The notes under the pieces were generated by a model. The model was not told where the DNA came from. It saw only the letters and a program-made list of their open reading frames with translations, and searched no databases. From contig OZ021726.1 of NCBI GenBank assembly GCA_963978545.1, positions 30,228,459 to 30,292,458 on the forward strand: a DNA stretch of 64,000 bases, written 5' to 3'. This document shows positions 1 through 11,934 of this stretch, one piece after another. The stretch comes from Linyphia triangularis. Its lineage: Eukaryota > Arthropoda > Arachnida > Araneae > Linyphiidae. Positions within the stretch are counted from its first letter, which is position 1, and each line of letters starts with the position of its first letter. A program made the position numbers and the translations under genes.

Positions 1-176
1 ATGCAGCGACTGTATTCATGGACTGTACTGTAGATGAGATAAAAAGAAATACATTGTTTAGTTTTTCAGAAGACGTATTGAATAATGATAGACAAGTCAA
101 TGTCAGATTTCTTTTACCAGCGTATAAAGTAATTTAGCAAAACTTTGCCGTTTGCCTGTAATCCAGTTTCCCCTGT

Positions 177-800
177 TTCAACCCTTAAATAATAACAACA
201 AGACTTACTACATTCTTTGAGGAATGTCTGTGGGCGTCTACGACTGACACATATACATCTCATATATAAATACACGAGTATTTGAAATGCGACCTGAAGA
301 CGATGTTCAACTTAATTCTTACATATCCTTTTCTTATTTGAGGTTACAAACAGAATGTGTCGAACAAACGGTATAGTGGTTAGCGTGCTAGCTTCTAGAC
401 CGCAAGGTTAAAGGTTCGAGTCCCGTGTTAGGCATAGGTGTTTGTAAATGTATGTTGGCTTGTCTAATGACCAATGTTTCGGCGCATTATAGCCCTCGTG
501 TTGCTGACGGAGCCAGATAATCTGAAAACAACATTTTGTTTAATTCTGTTTGTAACGTCAAATAAGAAAAAGGATAGGTAAGAACTAAGCTGAACCTAGT
601 CTTCAGATCGCATTTCAAATGCAACAGAATTAAACATTATGTTTGTAACCTAAGAAAAGGATTTGTAAGAATTAAGCTGAACATCGTCTTCAGATCGCAT
701 TTCAAATGTTCATGTATTTATATGAGAGGTGTGTCAGTAGTAGACGCCCACAGACATTCCTCTAAAAATGTAGTAAATCTGGTTATTTTTAAGGGTTGAA
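177..800. repeat. Long inverted repeat (foldback) with nested SINE and partial arm duplication
   Basis: The left arm (about 177-352) reappears in inverted form at about 632-800. Matching landmarks include the CAACCCTTA/TAAGGGTTG ends, the TGTCTGTGGGCGTCTAC block, and the ATTTGAAATGCGA and GGTTACAAACA blocks. A further inverted copy of the inner part of the arm lies at about 541-625, so the right side carries a tandem partial duplication of about 90 bp. A tRNA-derived SINE lies between the arms. The structure fits a foldback or MITE-type element later entered by a SINE. No target duplication was recognised and no protein is encoded. Confidence 0.6.
361..532 (+). mobile_element. tRNA-derived SINE, copy 1
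   Basis: The head has an A-box-like segment (GGTATAGTGGTTAGC, about 370-384) and a B box (GGTTCGAGTCC, 413-423), the internal RNA polymerase III promoter spacing of a tRNA. The body continues to an ACAAC-type end near 532. The same sequence is present in inverse orientation at 33011-33189, which shows it is a dispersed element and not a tRNA gene: the flanks cannot form an acceptor stem. This copy has a degraded anticodon-arm region compared with copy 2, so it is probably older. Confidence 0.75.
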
Positions 801-3675
801 TTGAACTGCCAAGACGGAGGAACTCACCCTGATGGATAAACAGCTTTTAACTCTCCGTCCAGGAGGCAAAGTAACCCTCACCACGGAGCAGGTCCCCCGA
901 GATACCCGTCCTGATGGAACGGCATTAAAAAATTTAGGAAATTTTTTTCAGGGGGTGATAATAAGATAATATAAAAGGTAAACAGGGAGGCAAAAATTCT
1001 TTTTTCAAAGAAATATTCAAATTTTTAACATAGAAAGGCTGGATAAACTATTTCTAGCAAATAAAAATACAAACAGTATAATTTAACAAAGGTGAATTTA
1101 TTAATGATTATTATTAAGGGTTAAGACAAATTTCTATCTGTTTTTCTTAATATATCTTTTATACATTACTATGATTTAAATAAAGTTTCTCAACATAAAG
1201 AGAGCATCACTCCAAAGCGGAAAAAAATAACGCAACCCATTAGTGACGAATATTACAAAAGAGTGACTTTTTTCTTCTTCTAAAACTAAAACTATTCCAT
1301 GCAAACCCTCAAATCATTCATTTAAAGCCATTAAATATATGTTATTTGTTGATGACTTTTAAAGCATCAAGAGGAAACTTCCTCAACTACACTATAATAT
1401 ACTCAAGCAATTACTCATAGCCACTTATCGAAATTTAAAAGAAAATACGTCCCGAAGGGCAGCAAAGATGGCATTACGGATAAAACCCACCAATCATAAA
1501 ATTTTGAAAAAAATACAGTACGTTTATGCTTTTATGGATCTAAGAATTAAAGATGTGCAGGCTCATTTAACGCTCATATTGCGCTTAAGCATTTTCGTTT
1601 GGTAACGTGATTTGGTTTTGTCAATTCATTTTTTTTTTTTTAATTTTCGAGAAAATAAGTCTTCTACAATTCTAAGACTCATAGAACATACTTATTAAAA
1701 TGGAAAAAAAATGTAAATTATTGATGTTAAAGAATTTTGGATTGTGTTAGGACAGTATATGAAAAAAAAGTGCGATTTCAAAATGAAATTTTATCAATTA
1801 AATTTGATGATGACTTTCTATTCATTGTTACAAATACTCCACATTTGAAATCCTTATTAGAAAATAACAGAAATGGTACATTTAAAAATACAGCATGAAT
1901 TGTTTAATTAATACTCACAGAGCGATATTAATGGCACTTATTATTTTGTAAAGGAGAATTATGTTTATAAATAACATTTTAAATGATAATTGATAGTCAG
2001 TAATTCGTGATCCCATTATATTTGTTAATTTAACGACGGGTATTTTTATCGATATAAAGCTATAATTTTTTTATATTTACTTTTCTTACTTTTTATTCTA
2101 ATGCTGAGTTTAAACAAAGGAACAAAGACTTGAAACATTCCGCAACAGTGTGTCACTCAAAAAATTCAAATGTTCACAATTCACATGTTTTGTAGGAACG
2201 TTCTTTTAAACTTTATTGTAAAACGAATACAATTAAATCGGTACAAAGATGTAAAAGATCTAAAAATCTTCAGAAAAAATATGAAACGCTTTTAAAAAAA
2301 ACTGTTAACAGTTGTTTTAAAAATGTATTTTGGTCTAATCGACTTTGAAGGAATTTTTTTCTAAACTTGTTGTACTCAATTAGTAAAAGCTGCAATAAAC
2401 TAAGCATTAAAAATTTGTATTTTTTGAATGCTTAGTTTGAGACTGTATTAAAATGCAATAAAATATAAACTAAGAACTGGCAATGAAGTGTTTTAGTTTA
2501 CATAACTCAAAATATACTTATAGTTTTAAATACTAATCATTCTTTAAAAAATTCTTACCAACAGGTCATTTTCATTTGCTCCTCTTGGGATAGTTTTTGA
2601 ACAACAACGATATTTCCAATATATTGATCAGAACAGATTCGAAAACGGTCTGATAAGCTTTTGAAGCAATCAACATGTTTCAGAAACCCTGAAGAATAAA
2701 ATTGAATTTGAAATTACAGATATCACTGTGGCTACTAGAAATATAATTGCAATAAGACAGGAAATGTTAAAATGAAAAATCTTTCAAACCTTCTCCTTAT
2801 TCTGGAAAGTTTTTGAGCTGATCCGATAAGTGCAATTGTAGAAAAACTATATTTTTATGGAGAATTTATCATTGTTACAATAGCTCCTTTGAAACTTTGA
2901 ACTCATTTTTCCCAGCTCGTGATTTTTGAAATTCTACTCAATAGAAATACTTACTAAAAATGCTAAAACTTCAGCAAATATGAATGAAATTACTTGAAAT
3001 TTTTTTTTGTGTCATTCTCAATATTCATTTGACAAAAATAAGCGTGTATTTTTTAACAAAATATAAACTTTTTTTTTTACAAATTTAAATTTTGAAAAAT
3101 ACCTTTTTTTACCTATAGGTACAGCAATTATCGTTTTTCTCGAAAACTAATTTACTTATTCTAAATCCGATGCCTAAAAAGTTAGAGCATATTACTAGAA
3201 ATTAAAAAAAAAAATTTTAAAAAATCAGGAAAAAATATTGAAAAATAAAAAAGAAGATAGAATTTGAAATATGATTATTATTATCATTCTTTTTTTTTTT
3301 TTTTTTTTTTTAATTTTTAAAATTTAGAACACTATGTGGACTTTTTTTCATATAAAATTTAGTTTTTACTTAACAATACTTCCAAGTATGTAAAAATTAT
3401 AATTTTAAAGACCTAACTAAAAAAAAGTGTGAAGGGTAAATGTCCCCTTAATTTTGCAAAAAATCTACCGAAGTTGCTGAGATGTTTATGTACTAGTATT
3501 AAATAATAGTAAATAATTGTTATGAACATTCTTGTAAATTATACTAAAAATAATAATTTGTCGGGTTTTTTTTCCATTAGCTTATAATTTTTTAAAAGTG
3601 ATAATTAATAAAAATATTACATTTTTACACCTTTTTGAAACTGTTAAGCAGTTCTTGGGGAGAAGGAATCGTCGT
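801..3675. other. AT-rich stretch, no gene seen
   Basis: This is non-coding in appearance apart from a short GC-richer patch at about 811-963 that is open in one plus frame up to a TAA (see findings). It holds long A and T runs, including T22 at 3290-3311. I see no splice-flanked exon, RNA gene or repeat shared with the rest of the window. It may be intron or downstream flank of the minus-strand gene whose exons lie at 4161-4306 and 7370-7508. Confidence 0.5.
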
Positions 3676-4160
3676 TTAGGGAGCACTGCAAACTAACATT
3701 GTATTGAACAGTGGGAATTGTGCTGAGTTTAACGGAAATTAAGATACTATGTGTGTTAAAATATAAAACCGTTTGACACGATGACAAGCAGTAATGAATA
3801 TAAATTATGAGACTCATTTTTAGAAAAGCGCTCACCTAATCAACTCTCACACAAGTAGGCTGCTCTTTGGAAATTATTGAACACACCCGCGAAAGATCAA
3901 AAATAAGAATACACGCTTTGAAAGGATGAATCAAATTAATGTGTATACTAAAATAGATTGTTATTACATATATTTAAGAGAATTCAATTTCACATACGGA
4001 TACTTTCAAAATATCTTAACTTTACTTATTGATAAAAAGTGGCATATTTTAATATTAGCTGCTTTGCTCCCTTCTTCCCTTCCCATTTCGATTGATGACG
4101 TCCAATAGCGACTGACTACAGAGACTGTTTTCTGACTATATAGAATACTGCGATACTCAC

Positions 4161-4306
4161 TGATGCTGAATGAAGATCCCTCCGTGCATAGGGCGATGTT
4201 CATGGAGACCATGTCATTGGTGAGATTGTAGTAGAGATTCCTTTCCTCATCTACGATGCAGTCATCGATGATGCGACGTGCACAACCCAGACCTTCCATT
4301 AGGTGT
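4161..4306 (-). CDS. Internal exon of a secreted-type cysteine-rich protein (DUF19-like), downstream exon
   Basis: On the minus strand a pyrimidine-rich acceptor (TTTTTTTCTTTTTAG) precedes the first base at 4306, and a strong donor (GTGAGT) follows the last base at 4161. The first base completes a lysine codon begun in the exon at 7370-7508, and the phase agrees. The exon then gives about 48 residues with three cysteines (C, then C-x7-C, then C-x23-C counting from its first cysteine) and one N-glycosylation motif, NLT. Base composition is clearly richer in GC than the surroundings. Even cysteine spacing in a helical, charged sequence resembles the extracellular DUF19/T20D4.11-like proteins common in chelicerates; that assignment is by pattern only and the function is unknown. 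The next exon is uncertain. A phase-compatible terminal exon could lie at 3676-3722 (acceptor TTAAACTCAG, stop TAA), or it may lie outside the window. Confidence 0.7.
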
Positions 4307-4359
4307 CTAAAAAGAAAAAAAGGATTATAGCTGTTTTATCTTACTTTACAAATACCTAT
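4307..4359 (-). other. Intron end with polypyrimidine tract
   Basis: This is the 3' end of the 3.06-kb intron between the two exons. On the minus strand it shows a run of pyrimidines ending in TTTTTAG directly before the exon at 4306. The rest of this intron holds the tandem array at about 4360-6060 and a dispersed repeat at 6722-6932. Confidence 0.6.
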
Positions 4360-6060
4360 TGTTTGTCTATCATAAGAATAACACTCGGCAAGAAGGCTAA
4401 CGTTGTCTGTTACCGTGAAAACAAGACCACTCTCATTATTCTCGAGGGATCCTAGGAAAAATACATCAACATTGACTGTTTGTCATAAGAATAACACTTG
4501 CCAAGAAAGCTAACGTTGTTTGTTACTGTAGAAACAAGACCAGTCTCCATATTCTTGAGGGATCCCAGGAAAAATGCATCAACCTTGGCTGTCTGTCACA
4601 CAAATAACACTCGCCAAGAAAGCTAACGTTGTCTGTTATCGTGGAAACAAGACCACTCCCATTATCTTCAAGGGATCCCAGGAAAAATAATCAACCTTGG
4701 CTGGCTGTCATACGAATAACATTCGCTAAGAAGTCTAACGTTGTCTGTTACAGTGGAAAGAAGACCAGTCCCATTATTCTCGAGAGATCCCAGGAAAAAT
4801 ACATCAACCTTGGTTGTCTGTCATAAGAATAACACTCGTACAGAAGGCTAACGTTGTCTGTTATCGTGGAAACAAGACCACTCTCATTATTCTCGAGGGA
4901 TCCTAGGAAAAATACATCAACATTGACTGTTTGTCATAAGAATAACACTTGCCAAGAAAGCTAACGTTGTTTGTTACTGTAGAAACAAGACCAGTCTCCT
5001 TATTCTTGAGGGATCCCAGGAAAAATGCATCAACCTTGGCTGTCTGTCACACAAATAACACTCGCCAAGAAAGCTAACGTTGTCTGTTATCGTGGAAACA
5101 AGACCACTCCCATTATCTTCAAGGGATCCCAGGAAAAATAATCAACCTTGGCTGGCTGTCATACGAATAACATTCGCTAAGAAGTCTAACGTTGTCTGTT
5201 ACAGTGGAAAGAAGACCAGTCCCATTATTCTCGAGAGATCCCAGGAAAAATACATCAACCTTGGTTGTCTGTCATAAGAATAACACTCGTACAGAAGGCT
5301 AACGTTGTCTGTTATCGTGGAAACAAGACCACTCTCATTATTCTCGAGGGATCCTAGGAAAAATACATCAACATTGACTGTTTGTCATAAGAATAACACT
5401 TGCCAAGAAAGCTAACGTTGTTTGTTACTGTAGAAACAAGACCAGTCTCCTTATTCTTGAGGGATCCCATTAAAAATGCATCAACCTTGGCTGTCTGTCA
5501 CACGAATAACACTCGCCAAGAAAGCTAACGTTGTCTGTTATCGTGGAAACAAGACCACTCCCATTATCTTCAAGGGATCCCAGGAAAAATAATCAACCTT
5601 GGCTGGCTGTCATACGAATAACATTCGCTAAGAAGTCTAACGTTGTCTGTTACAGTGGAAAGAAGACCAGTCCCATTATTCTCAAGAGATCCCAGGAAAA
5701 ATACATCAACCTTGGTTGTCTGTCATAAGAATAACACTCGTACAGAAGGCTAACGTTGTCTGTTATCGTGGAAACAAGACCACTCTCATTATTCTCGAGG
5801 GATCCTAGGAAAAATACATCAACATTGGCTGTCTGTCATACGAATAACACTCGCTAAGAAGTCTAACGTTGTTTGTTACCGGGGAAAAAAGACCAGTCCC
5901 CTTATTCTCGAGGGATCCTAGGAAAATTACATCAACCTTGGCTGTCTGTCATAAGAATAACACTGGGCAAGAAGGCTAACGTTGTCTGTTACCGTGGAAA
6001 GAAGACCAGTCCTATTGTCATCGGGAGAGTCCAGAAAAAAGACATCAGCATTGGATTGCT
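4360..6060. repeat. 112-114 bp tandem repeat with 451-bp higher-order organisation
   Basis: The landmark AACGTTGT recurs at 4399, 4512, 4625, 4737, 4850, 4963, 5076, 5188, 5301, 5414, 5527, 5639, 5752, 5864 and 5978, giving about 15 monomers of 112-114 bp. Four distinguishable monomer types form a 451-bp block that is repeated three times (4399-4849, 4850-5300, 5301-5751) with only a few differences by eye. Neighbouring monomers differ much more from each other. Each monomer carries a GGGATCC-type core and an AATAACACT(T/C)G segment. Short open frames recur at 451-bp spacing, but the monomer length is not a multiple of three and they are by-products. The array lies inside the intron of the cysteine-rich gene. 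Confidence 0.95.
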
Positions 6061-7369
6061 GAATGCCCTGATGATCTTTTATAGATTATCAAAATAGATT
6101 GATTCAAGTAAATGGTTTCGCATCACCAAGACGAATGTCATATTATTTTGGCCGCCAATATTCTGCAGGCAACACTCCAATTATAAATCAACGAGTCTAG
6201 TTTCTATAACCACCTATATCTAGAATCTATAGTCTAGACTTTCTAACAGGAGTTATTTACCTTTTCCCCTGACAGTAGTTAAACATTTGTGTGTCATATG
6301 GACTAGTTGTCTGATAATTAATAGCAATAATGGATAAGGTAGTAATCTTGTCATTGTGGAGATTTCATTCCCATTGCAAACGAATGTGAAGTGATCAAGA
6401 AAAGAATTCAAGAAAGGGTTGAGTAAAAAACATACTTTATTTTTATTTTAAATAATGCCACTTTCAAACCAAGAATATAAACAGACAAACTAACGAACCC
6501 CAGAAAATTACTTAGAAATATTGAGTTTCACATACATTGAAAAGTAGTACCGAATCAGTTTTTTTTTACCAATTAGATGACTGCATATTTCTCTTATTGC
6601 ATATGTGTATTGTGATAAAGATTGTCAAGCTGAAATCATAAAGTAAAGTAAACAAAATATTAAAACCCATAAAAACAAAGTTTTTAATATAAATCCTTTA
6701 TATGCATTGCAAAATTTATATTCATTAAAATGGCACCATTTCTGTTGCCAGCGTGTCCTTGGTGCTAATTTTAAATATTAAAAACATCTCTATTAGTAAA
6801 ATATGCAGTAAACTACTTTTCAAAAATTATTTATTAAAATGAATGTGAATTTATGCATTCACATCCAAATATCTTTTATTTATTCTGATTAAAACAATTT
6901 TATTATTTATTTATAAAACAATTTTTACAACCGGAAAAAGTGTCTTCAATGATCGGTTAAATGCTATTTCAGCGCGATTGGATGACGGGAAGTTGGTTTA
7001 TTAGTATTCCATAAAAGCAAACTTTCGATAACAGTGACAGTCGCCAAAATTTGATAGAATACATTGTCAAAGACATCGAAATTATTTGCCAAGTTTCAGA
7101 CCGATTGGATGACAGGCAAGGGGATTAATTAGGCTTCGCAGATTTGCCTGCCATCGACATACAACCACAAACAAAACGAAATTGTTATAAAGGATTTAAA
7201 AAATTGAACTTGATATGTTTGTAATACCAGCCCTCTCATTCGCTTACATTATCATTATTGCACGTTTTCAAACGTTTCGAAGCAAATTTTGGAAGATATT
7301 ACTTTAAGGAATGTATTAAATACGAAACATAAATTAATAGTGTCACTCTTATTGTGGAAATGTGCTTAC
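6061..7369. other. Intronic AT-rich stretch with one dispersed-repeat fragment
   Basis: This is the remainder of the intron between the exons at 4161-4306 and 7370-7508. At about 6722-6932 it contains a segment also found at about 17505-17730 inside the hAT-like MITE: the shared text includes TTTCTGTTG, GTAAACTACTTTTCAAAA and GTGAATTTATGCATT. Near 6960-7130 the phrase GATTGGATGAC occurs twice in a short imperfect duplication. No other coding signal was seen. Confidence 0.55.
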
Positions 7370-7508
7370 TTGCAATACTCCATTAGCTTCTCCTGCGTAT
7401 CAGGAAAGAAGAGGTGCCCATCACTGGCAGCCTGGTTCTTGGCACTGATGCACTTCATGATCTGAACAGTCTCGCAGTTCTCTTTGGTTTTTAGGCCTTC
7501 AACTTCAC
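7370..7508 (-). CDS. Internal exon of a secreted-type cysteine-rich protein (DUF19-like), upstream exon
   Basis: On the minus strand the acceptor TTTTCTTGTCAG precedes base 7508, and a GTAAGC donor follows base 7370. The reading frame needs one base from a preceding exon, runs for 45 codons, and leaves two bases (AA) that are completed by the first base of the exon at 4306. The peptide has three cysteines (C-x7-C-x25-C) in a charged, helical sequence. Joined to the next exon it gives six cysteines spaced x7, x25, x8, x7 and x23. No stop lies in frame, codon use is mixed, and GC is well above the neighbourhood, so I am fairly sure it is a real exon. A signal-peptide exon is expected at higher coordinates but I could not place it. 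The family call (DUF19/T20D4.11-like extracellular protein) is inference from cysteine spacing. Confidence 0.72.
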
Positions 7509-10500
7509 CTGACAAGAAAATTGTCGTTATTAGAATTGCTATTTGGCAACCCCAACACAGTATTTTAAATAAATATGAAAATGAATTAGTTATGAATGGA
7601 GCTCACAATTCAACAAACTTCGCGAGGTTTCTGTATCTAAACAAGCAAACCTGAATAAGTCGGTGCAATTTCTTGGGTTTAATTCCCATTTTTATTCAAA
7701 AAGTGTTGTGTTGAATTTGTGTTTAAATTTTGAGCATTATCTTCTACTGCAATACAACTAGAAAATAAGAATGGAGATTTGAAAAATACATAAATTGCGG
7801 AGCGTAAAAACAATCTCCGATAACCCCTATCTATGCCAATTGATAGTTTTTGCTAGTTTCTATATACCAGTTTATTCAACCATGTAAAAAACTGCTACTT
7901 AAACTTCAAAAAACTGTCTGAAAACTACTGTTCCAACCATGTACAAAGATAAATCCATCCAACAGAACGTAAAGAAATAAGTAGCTATACAGCACCGATA
8001 AATCCGTATGATTTTCTTCACAGTATATTTGTGATTGTACCAAAAAACTATGTCTCCCGAAATAAAATATTGTCACTTTCTGCATCACTGTTTAAGTCAT
8101 GTTTTAAGGTTTTACTTAGGTTTTATCATTTTTTAACTACATTTTCTATTTCGCCCAATCAGTTTCCTCCTCTCCCACCGTTGAAAGAAACTGTTTGAAA
8201 TTAAAGTAATACTAATAATAATACAAATAATTGTATTGTATAAAGACACTTAACAAAGGTTTACTATTATTATTTTTATAGTTTACTGAAAATGTTTAAT
8301 AAGGAACTTACTGATATATTTTTAATTTTATAGCGATTATTTCAAAAAGATTTATTCAAATGTTTGATAAATTCTTGCAATCTGATAAAAAACGTTTTAA
8401 CATTTGACTTTCCAAAATTTTCTGGAATTAAATAGTGTATATTAAAATGGAGATGGGGTTACTCGTGACTTATTTGTTTAATTGCACTTAATTCGTCGCG
8501 TTTTTGGAAATTATCTTTATTGGGACATTATTTTGATATCATTATATTTCGTGACAAATACTCATTTATCAAGATGAGATTTATAAAAATCATTGAAATC
8601 AATATACAATGTGTTTATGAAGAACGAATTGTATTTACCAATACGAACAATATTTATGACAGAACCTGGAATAGCATTCCACTTTTTAAGCGTCAAAAAA
8701 GAACAAATTCAAAACACGTCCAACAATCGCAAGTTTCCACTTTTGAGACAGTTTCTTTCATGCTCAACAAGTAACGCATATCCAGAACATCCTTATATGC
8801 AAAATTCCAGGGAAAATTATGACTCGGGATTTTTTACTTTTTTGGCGTAAAAGAAATATCAGGTGTCGTTTTGTTTTTGATGGACGAGTTTCGAATTTGT
8901 TTGTTTGAATAGTAGAATGCGACCCAAAGTTCTATAATAAATATTGTTCGTATTTATACGTACTATCAACATTTCTTTGTTTGTGAAAGGAATTTAGAAA
9001 CAGCCTGGTACGTTAGTCCAACAAAAATTAGTAAAAATGTTATGAAGTTTACTATATCCAATATCCCGAAACATCTCGTTTCGAACGGTAGAAATGTGCT
9101 TTGTGAAGAGAATTGCATTTATAATAAGCAAGAGTACATTTAGCAAATTAAAGTTTTAAAACATGAATGAAATAATTATATCCAAACAGATGAACTGTAT
9201 GAAATTTCCTTGCCCTGTTACAATCTTGATCGAGTTTAAACTAATGGAATAAACATTCTAGGACTAATTGCACATAGAAAATGCATGCAATGAAGACCAA
9301 ATTGAAGTTTAAAATGTAAGGTACATATATATTTCTAATTGTTGAACAGATTGTTCTCAGATGCAGAGAAAATAAAGCATAGATATTTTAAATATTTCTG
9401 AGGTAAAGTAATATCTTTTGAGGACCTGCGTTTGCAAAATACTTTGGGAACAGTTAATGAAATATTTGTTATTTGTATTCGGTGATATTCATTGAATTCG
9501 CACTCGATTTTTATTTTATTTATTTGTTGAAATCAAATATATTTATACAGCTTACAGTTGATAATTTTGATTTTATATTGTATTTTAAAAGAAATTGCAC
9601 CAAAGGAGATAAAAATATTGTTGTGAAACATAAAAAAAGAATTGTTAAGCAAAAACTAGAGGAAAATCGTATTTATTCAATGGTAAAAATTTATTCCGAA
9701 ACAAATCTTTTAATAAGGCTTACATTATTAGGATATACTACGTGCTCAACTTTAATATAAAATACAGGATATTTTACTTAATATTCCTTTTTTTAATATG
9801 CAATAAAAGGAAGTTTTAGGAAATACATTTTAATAATATACTTTAATAAAAAGCACAAAACCACAGTGAAATAATCCATTATAATAAAGAAAATGGTTTA
9901 ACTTATTCTTGTGAAGATAGTTTATAATAATATAATATAGGAAGAGTTCCAGTTTAATATATTTCGCGAAGCTGAAAAAAAAGATAGTCATTCGTACTAC
10001 TTGAATTCCCAATGTGGTACATTAGAAACAAAATAAAGTCAATGCGGAGAAGGGCTTTATTTTGGAATAGGTTTAGTTGCATTCAGGAAATATATGATAT
10101 CGATCTATTTCCAGAATTGCTGACGAGCTGGAACTAATGTCCATTTTATGTTTGTCATAGTAAATTGTTCTTGAAAAATTGGGGCTTATGAAATAAGATG
10201 TCTAATGGAACAAGAGCGATTCTTTTTCAAACATGATGTTATGGTTTTTATGTATATTTTCTTCCATAGCTGGAGTCAATTTAGAAGATATATATTATAA
10301 TTTATATAGATACGGTTGTAATATTTCTTTGAAATACACTTGCTTGATAATATTTTAAGCCTTATGTGTTATCGAAAGAGAGAAAACCTCTAACAACAAC
10401 GAGTTGGAGCACTCGTAAGATATTCGAAAATAGGTTGTGCTGTCAAATGGAGCAACTTTTTTTTAACAAGTCATACGCTTTATGTAAAGGAATAAGAATC

Positions 10501-11934
10501 CTTTATGTTATTTACAAGAGGATAAAATCAATGGTTAGGTTATTAATTATTAAAAGTTGTCGATTATTGGAATTTTTTAGAAATTGTTTCATTGTGGAGG
10601 TGGTAAATAAAAAGTTAAAAAGGCTAATAATGCGTTAAGATTTATCTCAAGAAGATATTACCTAAATATGAAAAAAGAGTTTAATGTTCAAAAAGTGTTC
10701 TGATTCTGATGAAAATGCAACATTGCTTTTAACCAAAAGCCTTTTAGATTCGAGTAACTTCATACTTGATTTTCAAAGATTAAGTTTAATTTGAAACTAA
10801 TCTAAATTTCAAATTTAAATAATCATTTGCAGAGAATACAATCCGTGTCGTAAATCCTAATATGCTTCTTTATTCACGAAATATTTTTGTTATTTCGTAC
10901 TATTGTTTTTTTACAATTGGTATAACCTGATTACAAACACATTAAAGATACTCTATGCTGCCTATAATAGAAAACAAAGTCTCTGTAATCTTCCGTTAGA
11001 CGGGTACCATTTGGAGCAGCTGTCACCAAGCCTAAAAGTTTACACATTTAACTGATTCATAAATGTAACGCCAAGTCCAAATATTTACGGTTTGTAATAA
11101 GGTTGCTATAACAACTCTATAATGATTTGTTAAAGGAATTATAAATGATTTGAAGGTTGATAATTTAGATAAGTTTTCGTTGCAATTTGGCGTTTTTTAT
11201 CTGGTACCCTGGAAGAGTACCCTGTTCCTAAAGCTGTCTTTATTTTAGCATACAATACGCGGGATAGCTCCTAAAAAACAGCATTGAAAACATTGATTAC
11301 ACTCGAATAAAACTTACATAGTTCCACCCTCAGATAATAAATAGCCATTTCAAGAATTGTTAGCGTGAGTAAATAGTCTATTGTGTCCCATTAATTCATC
11401 CACAATGAAAGCAAATCTCGTGATTTTTAGCGGTCATTACCACAGATATTTTTTCGCCAAAGAGTGCTTTTATAGTCAGATGCTTGAAGCGGCAGTGTTT
11501 AATTTCATTGGCACGCAGATGTTGCAAATAAAAGAATTCGAATTCCGTGGTTGACAAGACATCACGCGAAAGAATCCTCGGCGGTAAAGTTTAACAACCT
11601 CTTGTTTTCTTGGAGGGATGTGTCGATGGGGTGTCATGTCACCATGGATATAGTGTCTGCGGAATGTTTTCTGTGGAATTTCCCTCACTTCTATGCAGAT
11701 TAATCAGTAATGGAGTAGTTTGGAATGTCCTGTTGATAAGTGAGGTTACTGACGAGGCATATGAAACCGTATATGTGAATAATGAAGATAATGTTTTTAT
11801 TGCAGGAATAGATTTTTAAAGAAAAAGAAAGCAAATATATTGTAGACAGCGTAATTTCTTGACCGCATAGGTACCTAATAGGGTAATAAAAAAAAGCGGG
11901 ATATAAAGGTAATTTATCTTAAAACTTTTTAAAC
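7509..11934. other. AT-rich stretch; possible upstream intron or promoter, no exon assigned
   Basis: This should hold the 5' exon(s) of the minus-strand cysteine-rich gene, but no convincing signal-peptide exon was found. Short open frames between 8520 and 10640 lack splice context and have the amino-acid make-up of random AT-rich DNA. A GC-richer patch at about 11500-11720 lies directly upstream, in the minus sense, of a TATAAAAG motif at about 11467-11474. That is the only promoter-like combination here. Confidence 0.4.
11467..11474 (-). promoter_or_regulatory. Possible TATA box for a minus-strand transcript
   Basis: On the minus strand the sequence reads CTATAAAAGCACTC, next to a GC-richer patch (about 11500-11720) in otherwise AT-rich DNA. 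About 150 bp downstream is a short ATG frame ending at a GTAAGT-like donor (near 11321). Its phase would fit the exon at 7508, but the ten-residue peptide is too short to be a convincing signal peptide. TATA-like words are frequent by chance in such AT-rich sequence, so this is weak. Confidence 0.15.

Noticed and set aside
361..440. tRNA gene
   Set aside because: A and B boxes are present, but there is no matching acceptor stem, and the sequence continues into a repeated SINE body.
4629..5728. Three near-identical 65-codon plus frames at 451-bp spacing
   Set aside because: They are by-products of the satellite higher-order block. They start at non-ATG or arbitrary codons, cross monomers whose length is not a multiple of three, and match no protein.
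4360..6060. CRISPR-like array
   Set aside because: Monomers are contiguous with no repeat-spacer structure, and the context is an animal genome.
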